Below are positions 1 through 10,870 of a stretch of 64,000 bases of DNA, in pieces. The position numbers and the translations under genes are program-made. The stretch is from Lophius americanus. Its lineage: Eukaryota; Chordata; Actinopteri; Lophiiformes; Lophiidae. How positions within the stretch are numbered: position 1 is the stretch's first letter; the number at the start of each line of letters is the position of its first letter. The notes under the pieces are model-generated. The model did not search any database, had not been told where the DNA came from, and was given only the letters and a program-made list of their open reading frames with translations. The stretch lies in the NCBI GenBank assembly GCA_037951165.1, contig JBBDHG010000061.1:6620001-6684000 (forward strand), read 5' to 3'.

Positions 1-189
1 CACAGCTCCAATACACATGAAAATGAGCAAACAAGCCACAATTACACTTTATTCCCAATTCTTGGCAACGAGACCAGCGTTGAACCTGAACCTCGCCATT
101 GTCTTCCAGAGGAAGCTATATTCAACATGATCAGAATAAGATCGATACAATATTTTCATCCAATAAACTGGAGACCTCCAAAACTTTAC

Positions 190-475
190 CTGCTTCATAC
201 TCCTTTCAACTGATTGGCTAAGACTTTGGCGAGGATCGTGTAGTCAGTGTAGAGGAGAGACACAGGGCACCACTATTTGATGTCTTGCAGGCTACCTTTT
301 CCTAGTGCAAGGGTGATGACAGACCCGCAGGACTTTGCCACTGAGCCAGAGGCCGAGCTTTCATGAAATACATCTAAAACGTCGTGTTCAAATACAGTAT
401 ATCCCAAAAAACTGTGTAGAATTCCACAGTGACGAAAGATAGAATTAACATAAGAGATGTAGAGGTAGAACACGC
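190..475 (-). mobile_element. LINE reverse-transcriptase fragment (degenerate)
   Basis: On the minus strand, a short frame ends in GDLQDIK-like residues (seen as GKGSLQDIK). After an in-frame stop it continues as WCPVSLLYTDYTILAKVLA. This matches the conserved palm-domain block of L1/Tx1-type non-LTR reverse transcriptases (consensus D-L-Q-D-I-K-N-W-R-P-V-S-L-L). Stops and the lack of the rest of the enzyme show a dead fragment. The clade is inferred from this motif only. I cannot place 1-190, which may be a diverged continuation. Confidence 0.6.
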
Positions 476-596
476 ATCAGTTTCCAGGATAAAGCCAAGG
501 TCAGAGCTTTGGGTATTAAGGAATGAAAAGGTATGAAGACTCTGAGAGAAAGCATAATGAGGGAAAGCCTAACTTCTCCCTTTAAACATATGTATC

Positions 597-599
597 CCC

Positions 600-640
<41 letters not shown>

Positions 641-648
641 TACACACA
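597..648. repeat. Compound (CT)n(CA)n microsatellite
   Basis: A run of CT dinucleotides passes directly into CA dinucleotides and ends in a short imperfect tail. Confidence 0.95.
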
Positions 649-649
649 A

Positions 650-2200
650 AGACTAACACGATAAAAACAGATATGTAAAGATTGTACCTGAAAGAAGAAC
701 AGAAATACATCTGCAGAGTAGCAGACATATGTTGTATATATCGGTTCACGTGTTTTTAGGAATAAATCAGGGTTTATCTAAGAACAAAAGGCATCTTTGG
801 AAAACTACATGTGTTAGAATTACACAAAAATTGGACTGATTATGGTCAAACGATGGAGTGAGTCATTGAAATCTGACACTGAGTCAACAGGAACAATACG
901 AAAAAACCCTGAGAACAAAGCTGATTTCTAAACTATATAATTCTGTTATTCACATAGTTGATTTCCCTGCTAGTATTTAATTAAATAATTTTACTTTCAT
1001 GTTTTGGATTCCTTATTTAAGTCTGGGTTTATTAAAGACATGTCAAGTATGAAAATGTCAGACTGAGTATAAATCAAAGTATGAAGTAATTTCTTTGTTT
1101 GTAGAGACCATGGCTTGCAATGAAATGCAATACAACTGAAATTTTAAAAGTTGTTGTTTTTTGAAAGACAGTAAATATGCTTTCACACTGCATAATGTTG
1201 ATGCTTTTTTCTTAACTCTGATTGTTTTGACTTTTCACATCCATCTCTGTATGTGACCCCTATTTGATATAGGTGAACAAATGTGTGAACAAATCTGCAT
1301 ATTTGTTCACACAATGGCCCCTTATTTGGAACAAGCATGCTGATGAACAGCAGAATGCATCATTTGTATGCTACTTAATTTTCAGAATTGATAAAATAGT
1401 GATGCAGACATTTCAGCTCTTCAATTGTTCGATGTACAGATAGAAGTGTGTTGATGGTCTATCATTGGAATAGATTGAGGGAATAACGGCAAAAATAGCC
1501 GTTGACTGAAGTATGCAAGGATGTCTCGCAATTGCCATTGTCATTGATCCTCCATATTTCACGTTGTCCACCATTGCTGACAAAAGATTGATTTAAGCGT
1601 GATGAGAATAAATTATATTCTTAATTTTCACACTGCTATCAGCAGGAACCAGATATGTATCTGATTAAACACCATATTTTAAAGTTGTAGGTATCAAATT
1701 TGAAAAGCATGAACCGATCTGAGTCACATCTGATTTAGGCCACATTTTTCTGCAATGTGAACATACCCATACAGTTTTGACCTAAAAGAATTGTACTACT
1801 GCTCCGTCAGCCATTTAAAATGATGGCATTTATCACCAAGAAACAAAACTGCGTTCAGGCTGCAGACTAATTTTTGCTTCAGAACATTTCTGAATGATAA
1901 ACCTGATGCGTATTAAAAATTTATCTGAATGTTGCTAATTTACAAGAATCGGGCTGTTTTGCAATGCTCAAAAAACATGCTCCAACAATATCCCTCTATC
2001 CCACGAGAAGGCAATTTAAGACGATTCTCTTAAATTACCAATAATAAAAAACAATAAACTGTTTAGAAAATTCATAAGACATTAAAGAAAAAGTTTTCAA
2101 CATAATTATGGGTGATATCATCGAATGACCCAATAAAATGGCCACAATCACCGTAACAAAACATTTTTTTCAAGCACACAAAAATGCAGCAATTGAGAGA
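650..2200. other. AT-rich non-coding upstream region
   Basis: No open frame of substance, no splice-site-bounded conserved peptide and no recognised repeat were seen. It leads into the ppm1d promoter. Confidence 0.5.
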
Positions 2201-2202
2201 CA

Positions 2203-2266
2203 TGACGTCATGACGTACTGTGGTAGAAACTGAAGACGCGGAGTATCCATGTGCGTGATGACGTGA
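2203..2266 (+). promoter_or_regulatory. ppm1d promoter: cluster of CRE-type sites
   Basis: A perfect CRE (TGACGTCA) lies at 2203-2210 and is immediately followed by a second half (TGACGTAC, 2211-2218). A third site (TGACGTGA) is at 2259-2266. They sit 157-220 bp upstream of the ppm1d start in a locally CpG-containing stretch without a TATA box. CREB/ATF or AP-1-type factors are the expected binders. Mammalian PPM1D promoters are reported to use CRE and p53 elements, from memory. I saw no clear p53 site here. Confidence 0.6.
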
Positions 2267-2422
2267 CGGTTGTGCGTCTCAGGGAAGATAAACAAAAAGG
2301 AAGGAAGCCTTCCGCCATACACTCGCGGCAAAATTGGTTCAAAAATTTAGCTTGCAAGCTACAGTTAGCACCTTCCTGCGCCGCTATATTTCTTAAGTAA
2401 TAATCGTTAGGCGTTTACAATC

Positions 2423-2939
2423 ATGGACGAGGCAATAGTGTTCCGTATGAGTGCATATTCCGAGCAAGGAGGGAGGAAATACATGGAGGATGTTGTCGAG
2501 ATAAGAATCGAGTACGAGCCGACGGCGTCGTCAGTCGAAGATTATCCAAACTCGCAGAGGCACGGAGAACAGGAAAAAGACGACAACGAAGCTACAGAAC
2601 AGACCGCAAATGAGACCCGCGATCATATCGTAGCTGCAGAATGTGGACCAGTGTCTGCAATGTGGGTAGAGAGTCTGACCAATGAGGACAGTGGCAACAA
2701 CAGTGAACCGGCATCTCAGGAAGAAGTCACGGAGCACGTAGTCAATACGAGGAGGTCTGTGGCGTTTTTCGCCGTGTTTGATGGTCACGGGGGAAGAGAA
2801 GCTGCCCATTTCGCCAGACAGAATCTGTGGGATCTATTGAAGAGACAGCGGGGGTTTTGGTCGAAGGACCAAAGTGAAGTGTGTGCTGCTCTTCGAAAAG
2901 GCTTCATCGCCTGTCACCATGCAATGTGGAAAGAGCTGC
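2423..2939 (+). CDS. ppm1d: ppm1d exon 1 (residues 1-172)
   Basis: Starts at the ATG and ends phase 1 before donor gtaagt. It carries RKYMED and FDGHGGREAA. The stretch between them (about 31-108) is acidic and low in conservation, as expected for this family's variable insert. Confidence 0.95.
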
Positions 2940-5900
2940 GTAAGTTGAGCTGTTTCTGTGCAGCTGCTTATTGCTGCTTGTTTTGTCACTGCTTAAACAT
3001 TTTATTGGAAACTGTCACATGAGGCAGCAACTATCTCTGCAGGCATCACTATGCTTCTTTACTGCCAACTGGCCCACCCCATAACGAATGAACACAGCAA
3101 GTCATCACCTGACATCGATAAAGCTCTCAGACTGGACATGGCCTCTAAAATATTATAACCTTGATGAATGTTCCAGAATTTACATAAGATAATCGAGGGT
3201 TAAGGTTTAGTAACATCATTGTAACCTCCAAACAAATGTATAAAGTCACCATCAAACAAATTTGCTAATGAATAGACAATAGGAGCAAAAAACATATATT
3301 TAAGTGAGATGTACAAAACCACAATGGCAAAGTGAAGTTTTGAAGGCTGTGCTGTGCTCCAATCTGTTTGATAGAATGGTTAAGCATGTCTAAAAACTAA
3401 CCATAGGCCTACATAACCTATATATATATTAAAGCAATAAGTCCAAGTTCACTTTCTACCACATGTCATGTTTACTATTTTCACGACAGTGTAATAATAC
3501 CGATGATAAAAAAAAGTGTCCTCATGTAAATTTGGTTTATGGTTATTGTTCTCAATAAAATAGCCATCTGATCATAAACTAGCTTTAAAGCCTGAGTTTT
3601 AATAGTAGTGTTGTTTGCATCTGATAAGGTCGTTTGACTTTCCATCTGTTTGGGTCAAAAACACAATGTTGCCACATTAACTAACTTATTATGTAATTCA
3701 CACAATGTGGATTTGCACCAACATGCATGAAGACAAACATACAAGCATGAGAATGTCTCTCAAAAACGAAAGAAGACTAACACAAAAGTCGGTTTAACCA
3801 TGCCTGATATACAAGAAAAACAAATGAAATCGGGTAAAACCCAGAAAACACATACAAAACCAATTAATTAGATCTGCAAAAAAAAAATAAGGGGAAAAAT
3901 TATGCCTGCTTTGAAACTAACATGAAGAACCAGCCCTAATAATATTTACAAAGTTAAGTCTCACCCAAATAAATACTACAATTAGTGGGTTTACATGGAC
4001 AGCCTAGTTAAAAAATAGATTTGGAAAAGAAGCATGTGAAAGAAGCAGCCCTTTCTAAATGATATTGCCCTTTTCATTCCTTTGCAAGGGTGTAGTCTAA
4101 GTCCTTTCGGAAAGAAAAGTGTTGCATGTAAACATTGATTCGTAATTATCCCTGGTGAGCGCGTGCACGGCAGCAAGATGCCGGCATTAAGTGATCTAGA
4201 CCGTAGCAGAGAGTTTGTTTAAATACAAACTGAAAAAAAAGTCGGATATAAAGAAATAATTAGCTTTACTAACCCGTCCTAGAAAAAACTTCAGGGGCCG
4301 CAATAGACCGACGCTATGAACAAATTACAAAGTACTGGAAAACAATGAACACCCGATTATAACCACAACAACAAAGTGGATAAGACCCACTGACATGACT
4401 TTTGGTTCTGACTTCACTTGACATATGGTTCTATTGAATGAGATACGTTTTATATACATTGTGATTTACTACAAAAGTTCATATTTTAATCACCAAGTGT
4501 CCATGTAAACCCACCCAGTGAGTAGGCCTGTATGAGAAACTGAATCTCAGGGCATTTGAAGTGACAGTGCCTTGTCAGATGTCAGATGTGACCTCTTCCT
4601 CTCTACAATGTGGCATGCAAAACAAGCATTTTTCTTCACAAAGTTCTGTTACCTACCATGGGCATATTTCCTGCTGTCCCCACTATGCATCTAAGCTGAC
4701 TATCGCCTTTGTCCTTTTTCTAGAGTTTAATCTGTGGACTGTACCTTGTCATCAATCTCTCGCCATCAGAAAGAGGGCTATGCTCTTTAGTGGCTCTGGT
4801 TCACTTTCCACACTCCAGGGGTGTGATGCAAGTTTGCTGTCCTTCAGCATCTCACTTGGCTTTCACCACACCTGTTCCCAGAGATCTCTGGCTAAGGCAC
4901 CTGAGGTCTTTGCGATAATGCAAAAGAGAAAACCAGTGAGGGCAGACTCTGAAATGTCGCCCCATTGTGATTTGAACAAGGAGAATCATGGGATTGACAA
5001 TAGCAAACGCTACACTTAGATTAAGTAGAATTTTAGTTTTCAATCTCCGATAAATAGAAACATTTTCACTCTGCACTCACGTCAGATGAACAACAGCAGC
5101 AAACTAACAAGCTGGAGGTCATAGAGGTCGGAATTTAGGGTCAAATATCAATTTATATTTTGGACAATTTTCCTGTAATTGGGTGTTTTTTTTATTTTAA
5201 TAGAAATTGATGTACACCAGATTGATGGATTTAATTTAAGGAAAAGGCTTTGTCTCACACACAAACTCTCTCTCTGTCTCTGTCTCTGTGTCTGTCTCTG
5301 TGTCTGTCTCTGTGTCTGTGTCTTTGTCGGAGCTGACGAGTGGCTCATTAAGTGTCTTGGATTGGTGCTATGTGCCCGTGGTTGAAATTTTGTTGACACT
5401 ATGTGACCACCATGACATGGGTGCTCTACGTAACTGCCTAAGTCTGCCTATAGGAAGGAGTGGGCCTGTTTAATGTTGAAGTTTGAAAATATTTTAGGCT
5501 AATTTTGACACTTTAGCGGCTGCACGATTCAGTGAACTAGAGGGAAACATTGCAATATCAGTCCCTCATGGAAGTTGCAGGCTCAATTTCGGGGATTGTT
5601 ATTTGGATGAAACTGCAATGATATATCGAAATTGCTGATAAGCTGTAGTGATAAGGATAAGATTGCAACGCCATGCAGGATTTAGAGGCATTGGTTGAAT
5701 TTACATTAACTGCTATATGTTGCTGCTCTTATGTTGTAATGTAAGAAGCTTTAATTCACTTCGAAAATTTGACCTAATTTCCTCAGCGATTAACTTAAAT
5801 CACTTTCCTTTTTCTTTCTTTTTTCAATCTTCCCTTATAGCCATGTGGCCAAAGACTATCACTGGCCTCCCCAGTACATCAGGCACCACGGCCAGTGTGG

Positions 5901-8894
5901 TCGTGATCCGAGGAGTTCACATGTACGTTGCCCATGTAGGGGATTCTGCGGTGGTGGTTGGAGTGAAAGAAAATGACTCTGATATCACACTCCAGGCACT
6001 TGAAATAACACAAGACCATAAACCCGAACTTCCTAAAGAGAAAGAGAGGATTGAACGACTGGGTGGCAGGTGAGTCGGTGAATAAGACTTCATAGAAGAC
6101 GTGTTCTGTGGATGCGTGTGTCATGATTGAATCTAAGATCGCAAGATAATATCAGAATGTGGGCAGCTGTTTTTCTTTTATGCGTTCATTTCAGCATTGC
6201 TCTATTTTCTGTCAACCATAACATAATTTGTTGTTTTACCTGCAGTGTGATGAAGAAATCTGGGGTGAATCGTGTCGTGTGGAAGAGACCAAGACTTACC
6301 CATAACGGCCCCGTGAGGAGGAGTACGGTCATTGACCAGATCCCGTTCTTGGCTGTGGCTCGATCCCTCGGTAAAGATGACACCCTGTTTATTTAGAATT
6401 GTCATCTACTGTATGTGGCTTAAGAATAATTTATTGTTTCAATTAGACTTATGCCTTATGGTAGAAATGTTTTTCATTCATTCAAAGGTGATCTATGGAG
6501 CTATGATTTCTACAGCGGGGAGTTTGTGGTTTCTCCAGAGCCTGATACTACGGTGATGACCCTTGACCCCAAGCGCCATCGCTACATCATTCTTGGCAGT
6601 GACGGACTATGGAATATGATGCCACCCAAGACTGCTGTTAATATGTGTTATAGCCACGACAAAATGGTGGTACGTAACTGTAGCTACTCAAGAGTGTGGA
6701 ATGTGATTTTTTTCTTGTCTTAGGGTTAGGGTTAATCATAAACATGATTTATGTAATTATTTTCATTCTTTTTCTCTCGCTTCTTTTCGTTTCTAGGGAC
6801 CAAAAGGAATGTCTTGCGCCCGCCGTCTTGGATGCACCGCCCTACTATTTTGGAAAGAGCGCATGCTCCGCGCAGACAACACAACCGTTATCGTCTTAGC
6901 CCTACAGGACAATGAAGGCCCACCTATTGCCATGCATCGAGACGAGATTGTTGTTGACATGGCTACAGGAATCGACCACGTTCCATACCCTGGCACTACT
7001 TATAACACATGTGAAGCCTCAACGGTCAGTATCTGGGTGTTGTTTTATCTTCTTATGGAAATCTTTCGTTATGCTGAAGCATGTCAGTCATGCAGAGAAG
7101 TGACAGATATTTTCAGAATGCAGACTGGTTCTCCCAGGACCGTCCTGACGATGGAAAATGAACCTATCTATTTTTGGATTTATTTGTTGTTTGCTTTTCA
7201 CTGCACTGTCCCTTTTATATATCACAGTACATTTTTGTTATTGTCATTCTGTTTACTATTCTCACAAGTTTAAATAATGATTGTTTGTAGTCAACATGGT
7301 TGTTGACTTAAGGTCGCAGCAGTTTCAATGTTCACTGTCAATCACTGTTTGTTTTCGGGGCCAACAGGCGGAGCATGAGGATGACATATTTTATGAAGAA
7401 GATGAGATATATGGAGAAGAACATGAGGGATGGCCATGCCTGGAGTGGTAGTGAGGTGAATGTTATTAAAAGATATCCAAGTGTCAGCAACATGACCGGC
7501 AGATGAATTTAATAGAGCCACTATGTGAATATCCAGGCATATAGATATAAAGAAGTCACACTTCCACTACAGCTGGCTGGTTTTCTCTGTTTGAGGGGAG
7601 CATTTGGTTATGTTGTGTTCAAGCTATGCCCTGTAAAAGAGCCGTAGGTTACGTTTTTAAATGTTTAAGTGAGTTATGTAAGTTTGCTGCCATCACCATT
7701 ATACCCGCAAACACCTTTCCCTCTTTAGCCAGTAGAAGGAGGTCGTTATTTTACCAGCATATTAAACCAAAGTCATCTTGTGATGATGATATGTGTTGTC
7801 CTTGTCCTGTGATAAGACAAATCAAAATATAAAAAATTGGATGCCCAGCACAAAGCAACAAACTTTATAAAAGAAATATCTAACAGTTGAATTTCCGATT
7901 TTAAAAATCTATGTTTTTACCAAATACTTACAGGTCTTCAGTGCGAAATCTGAACTCAAAGACGAGATACTACTTTTTGTAGTTATAATAACTCTTTCTG
8001 AGAGTTTTAGAGGAGAGGTATGTTCTTGCGAAGTAGAAAGTGACTCTTTGATCTGCCTGATTTTGCTGTTGTATTACTTTTTAACAGAATTCTTTATTAC
8101 AAATTAAAAGGATTTAAAAAGAACCAAAAATAAGAGAATTCCAATTAATCCTCCCAAATAACGTTGAGGATAAGCATTCATTTAATTGAAGCTCTTCTAC
8201 CTGTATTTACTTTCTCCAGTCTCTACAATCTACAGCATCACTTGTATCATTATCAAACATCTGTCTCATTTTCACCCTTATGGTCATGAACGACAATTAG
8301 TCTTAATTTTCTCATGCTTTAATTTCAATTGATTGTTATTTTTAATACACTGGTGTGCATTGTTTTGTCCAAATATACATTGAACACGTTGGTTGATAAC
8401 AAATAATTATATGTATATATATGTATATGAAAATGTTTTTTAAATTACATTTTCTTTTACAGTGGAGCGATGCTATGAACGCTTCCTCCGCATTCAAAGA
8501 AAGTTCCACACCTCTTGAGCGGGCACTTGGGCTCTACAAAGCAGCTCTCTGCCCCACCACACGGCTTCTTCCTGACGTAGACTATTTGAGGGCCATCATG
8601 AGCCCCTCAGACACTTCCGTGAATGTTTTGGAGAAGCAAGACTTGACAACCCACATGAATTGTGCTCCTTCCCCTGCTCCACTAAAAAGGTCCCGCCATT
8701 TTCAACACACGTCCCTTGAACTCCAGTGTACCCATTGCCAGCTTAGTCCATCCTCAGACAAAGGTTTTCCCCAAGAGTCACCCCGTAGCGATGAACAAAC
8801 TGAGCAAAGTCATGCCCAAAAGAGAGAAACAAGCTCCTCTGAGGAACACAGGCTCCTTCCACAGCGTCACAACTCTGCCTTGTGTGTGTGCTGA
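2423..8894 (+). CDS. ppm1d: ppm1d: protein phosphatase, Mg2+/Mn2+ dependent, 1D (Wip1)
   Basis: Nuclear PP2C-family Ser/Thr phosphatase that switches off DNA-damage signalling (ATM, Chk, p53, gamma-H2AX and p38 targets in mammals). Exons: 2423-2939, 5841-6069, 6246-6370, 6488-6669, 6797-7024, 8463-8894; all phases join and every intron is GT-AG. The product is 570 aa (human about 605). Visible PP2C motifs: RKYMED (metal residue D23), FDGHGG (D120), SGTTA (187-190), VAHVGDS (D207), GSDGLW (D329) and RADNTT (D378). The three acidic residues match human D105, D314 and D366. The Wip1-specific basic loop (VWKRPRLTHNGPVRRSTVI) is intact in exon 3. The tail has a KRSR basic patch and ends CVC, as in human. 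The ATG follows the promoter directly and opens the family N-terminus. A shorter form may end in an alternative exon at 7368-7451. The teleost copy letter is not settled, though context suggests the copy next to tbx2a. Confidence 0.95.
3985..4514. mobile_element. MITE-like element with 17-bp perfect terminal inverted repeats (ppm1d intron 1)
   Basis: GTGGGTTTACATGGACA at 3985-4001 is exactly inverted at 4498-4514. The 530-bp body has no transposase. Teleost MITEs with ends of the TTTACATG type are familiar to me, but I cannot fix the superfamily or see a certain target duplication. Confidence 0.65.
5266..5323. repeat. TCTGTG/TCTC-type minisatellite in ppm1d intron 1
   Basis: Imperfect tandem copies of TCTGTG and TCTC units. 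Frames across it are repeat artefacts. Confidence 0.9.
5841..6069 (+). CDS. ppm1d: ppm1d exon 2 (residues 173-248)
   Basis: Acceptor ttatag and donor gtgagt. Encodes WPKTITGLPSTSGTTA and the VAHVGDS metal-site strand, then QDHKPELPKEKERIE, a conserved PP2C segment. Confidence 0.95.
6246..6370 (+). CDS. ppm1d: ppm1d exon 3 (residues 249-291)
   Basis: Encodes KKSGVNRVVWKRPRLTHN and RSTVIDQIPFLAVARS. This is the basic substrate-recognition loop that separates Wip1 from other PP2C enzymes. Confidence 0.95.
6488..6669 (+). CDS. ppm1d: ppm1d exon 4 (residues 292-351)
   Basis: Encodes DLWSYDFYSGEFVVSPEPD and the catalytic LGSDGLWNMM with D329. Donor gtacgt, ending in phase 0. Confidence 0.95.
6797..7024 (+). 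CDS. ppm1d: ppm1d exon 5 (residues 352-427)
   Basis: Acceptor ttctag. Encodes MSCARRLGCTALLFWKERML and RADNTTVIVLAL with D378, the last PP2C metal ligand. Ends phase 0 at donor gtcagt, so it can join either the 7368 or the 8463 exon. Confidence 0.93.
7368..7451 (+). CDS. ppm1d: ppm1d alternative terminal exon (27 codons plus TAG)
   Basis: Acceptor ccaacag. In phase 0 from exon 5 it adds 27 very acidic residues (EHEDDIFYEEDEIYGEEHEG, then WPCLEW) and stops at TAG 7449-7451. That gives a 454-residue protein. A possible poly(A) signal ATTAAA lies near 7763. The only GT donor that keeps the frame before the stop (at the final TGG) would join 8463 out of frame and stop at once. So this looks like a terminal exon, not a cassette. 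A human truncated splice form of about 430 residues is known to me from memory. Confidence 0.55.
   Translation, partial: AEHEDDIFYEEDEIYGEEHEGWPCLEW
8463..8894 (+). CDS. ppm1d: ppm1d last coding exon (residues 428-570)
   Basis: Acceptor ttttacag. Read in phase 0 from exon 5 it gives WSDAMNASSAFKE, a Ser/Pro-rich tail, a basic KRSRH patch, and the terminus HNSALCVC. This parallels the human C-terminus (HRKTVCVC). The tail controls nuclear location and stability in the human protein. Confidence 0.88.
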   Translation, partial: WSDAMNASSAFKESSTPLERALGLYKAALCPTTRLLPDVDYLRAIMSPSDTSVNVLEKQDLTTHMNCAPSPAPLKRSRHFQHTSLELQCTHCQLSPSSDKGFPQESPRSDEQTEQSHAQKRETSSSEEHRLLPQRHNSALCVC

Positions 8895-10475
8895 ACCTCT
8901 GAGGGCTGGTACTGATGTACACGCTTTGCTCGTCTATTAAGTGCGCCACGGATCTATTCCTAGATGTATACTTTTTATACAGAGTCTTTGTTTCTGTAAA
9001 TACGATGAAAAATTAGAAAATGAAATGTGTTGCTGGTTAGAACTTTTTCTCTTGCTTTTCTTTTATTCCCGGCCCCGTCGTCAGACTTCAGTGTAACTTT
9101 AAACAGTAGAACTCCTCAATGCACACATTCTATTTTCATATATATGTATAATGTATCCAAAAGACGTATTTTGAAGAAGATGGATCTGATAAAGAATTGG
9201 TTCAGCAGAGCTGTGACATGCATCTTCCAGTTTAGATATTTATCAAAAAAGCTATTTTAGATTGTTTTGACATTTTGGACGCCAATCTATCCTCGACTGA
9301 GTTTAATGCCTCAGAACCATTGTTTGGAACCCTTTCTCCTAGATGAAATCTACCAAGAGGGAAAAATATTGAATGAAATCTGACAAGCAATCGTTTGAGG
9401 TATACCTGGGTTTTTTAAGTCTATTTATTTTATTTGTCTTTAACATAGGATATTTATATAATGTCATGCTGACAGCTTTTCTCAGCTAATTGGTTTATCT
9501 CATGCGTTAGTCTGGTCCTGTTAAAAAACAACTTCACACTAACCAAACCAGAATTACTTACTTTTGCTGTCACATGAATGCATAACAACCACCTGTATGT
9601 TATGATTTGTACAGTTATGGTGCTGACGTTTGTTGTTTTGTTAACCATGGGCATAAAAGTGCATTTGTCTGAACACAATCAGAATCAGAGGTTGTTGGGG
9701 TTTGACACTGTCAATACATACTCCAAGAGAAATACCTGTAACCCTCTAAATGGCTTCATCTACTTCTACCTTCATTTTTTTCCTATAATGTCCACTTGAG
9801 TTGTAGAAGTAGTGTCAACTAGACACTGACTAGGTCTTCCTCTGATTTGTTTGCATAACACCTTTTATTTTGCACATTAACACCTCATGGTACATATTTT
9901 CAATACAGGAAGTTCCCCTTTCACGCTATATAACACAAACTACAAATTGATCGAGGATCTGACTAGTGTTATTATGACAGCTCAGTTATTATTCTATCTG
10001 ATTTCCTTGTCTTATTTTAAGGGTCATGTCTGCCTTAACTCTTAACGAGTGGACACGTTTTCATATATGGGACTTGCTGGTGAGAATCCATAAAAGCCAT
10101 TTATCATGCACTTTCACCTCTAGATCATTTTCCATCCACTCTGCAGGACACTAAACCTGCTTGATGTTTCAAGTTACACCCCAGAGCAGTCCATTGGTTT
10201 TGTACAGTATGTTGATATGCAATAGGAGTTCGTGCAGTACATTATTATGCAAAGTAATTTGGTTTTTCAGTATTCCGGCATGCTCAAGGTGTCTGTGTGT
10301 TGTGAGGTGATGGATGTTAATTGGACTGTGGTTTGTTTCTCACATTTACAGTACTCGAGTCTGGCTTTGTATCCACTGCAGGCACTATTCTGGACTAACT
10401 GTATACGTGACATACTTTCAAAGTAACTGGATATACAATTTTGTGATGTAATAAAGTTCTCATTTTACAAATTGA
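8895..10475 (+). other. ppm1d: ppm1d 3'UTR with poly(A) signal
   Basis: About 1.55 kb without coding potential. It ends at AATAAA (10450-10455) followed by a GT-rich stretch (ctgttgggtgtgtg near 10486), the expected downstream element for cleavage. Confidence 0.65.
10450..10455 (+). terminator. Poly(A) signal AATAAA of ppm1d
   Basis: It is an AATAAA well placed after the stop that also has a GT-rich element 30-45 bp downstream. Confidence 0.6.
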
Positions 10476-10621
10476 TGCAGCCATATCTGTTGGGTGTGTG
10501 TTATTAAAACGCTGACTGGTCCCTGGTGTTTCATAAAGTTGCTAGTGACTGACTGTGTTAGTAGAACTTTGTTGCCTTCTGCTATCATGTAGTTTATATA
10601 GAGAAGTAATGTTGAGGGAGA

Positions 10622-10870
10622 AGCATAGTGGTTAGATTCACTGATGCTGCTGCAAGAAGGTTCAAATCCACCTAGGGACTGGGGGCCTTTCTGTGTAGAG
10701 TTTGCATTCTCTGTATGTTTGCATAGGTTCCCTGCAGACGCTCAGATTTCCAAAAAACATTATTAGCATTAGCATTAGAGGTGAATTAGTGACTAAATTG
10801 CCTGTTGATATGAGACTAAAAATGACCCCTGACAGTATGAGTGGTTACAGAAAATGGATGGATGGATAAT
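10622..10870 (+). mobile_element. tRNA-derived SINE-like repeat
   Basis: It begins with an A-box-like segment (gcatagtggttag), then a B-box-like GGTTCAAATCC near 10656. The familiar fish body follows (ggggcctttctgtgtagagtttgcat) and it ends in (ATGG)n. The family name is not certain. Confidence 0.7.

Noticed and set aside
4561..5019. 152-codon frame in ppm1d intron 1
   Set aside because: No recognisable domain and no splice sites of matching phase. It opens with an alternative codon inside an intron.
7440..7470. Splicing ppm1d exon 6 to the last exon to make one longer protein
   Set aside because: Every donor tried either follows the in-frame TAG or shifts the frame to an early stop.
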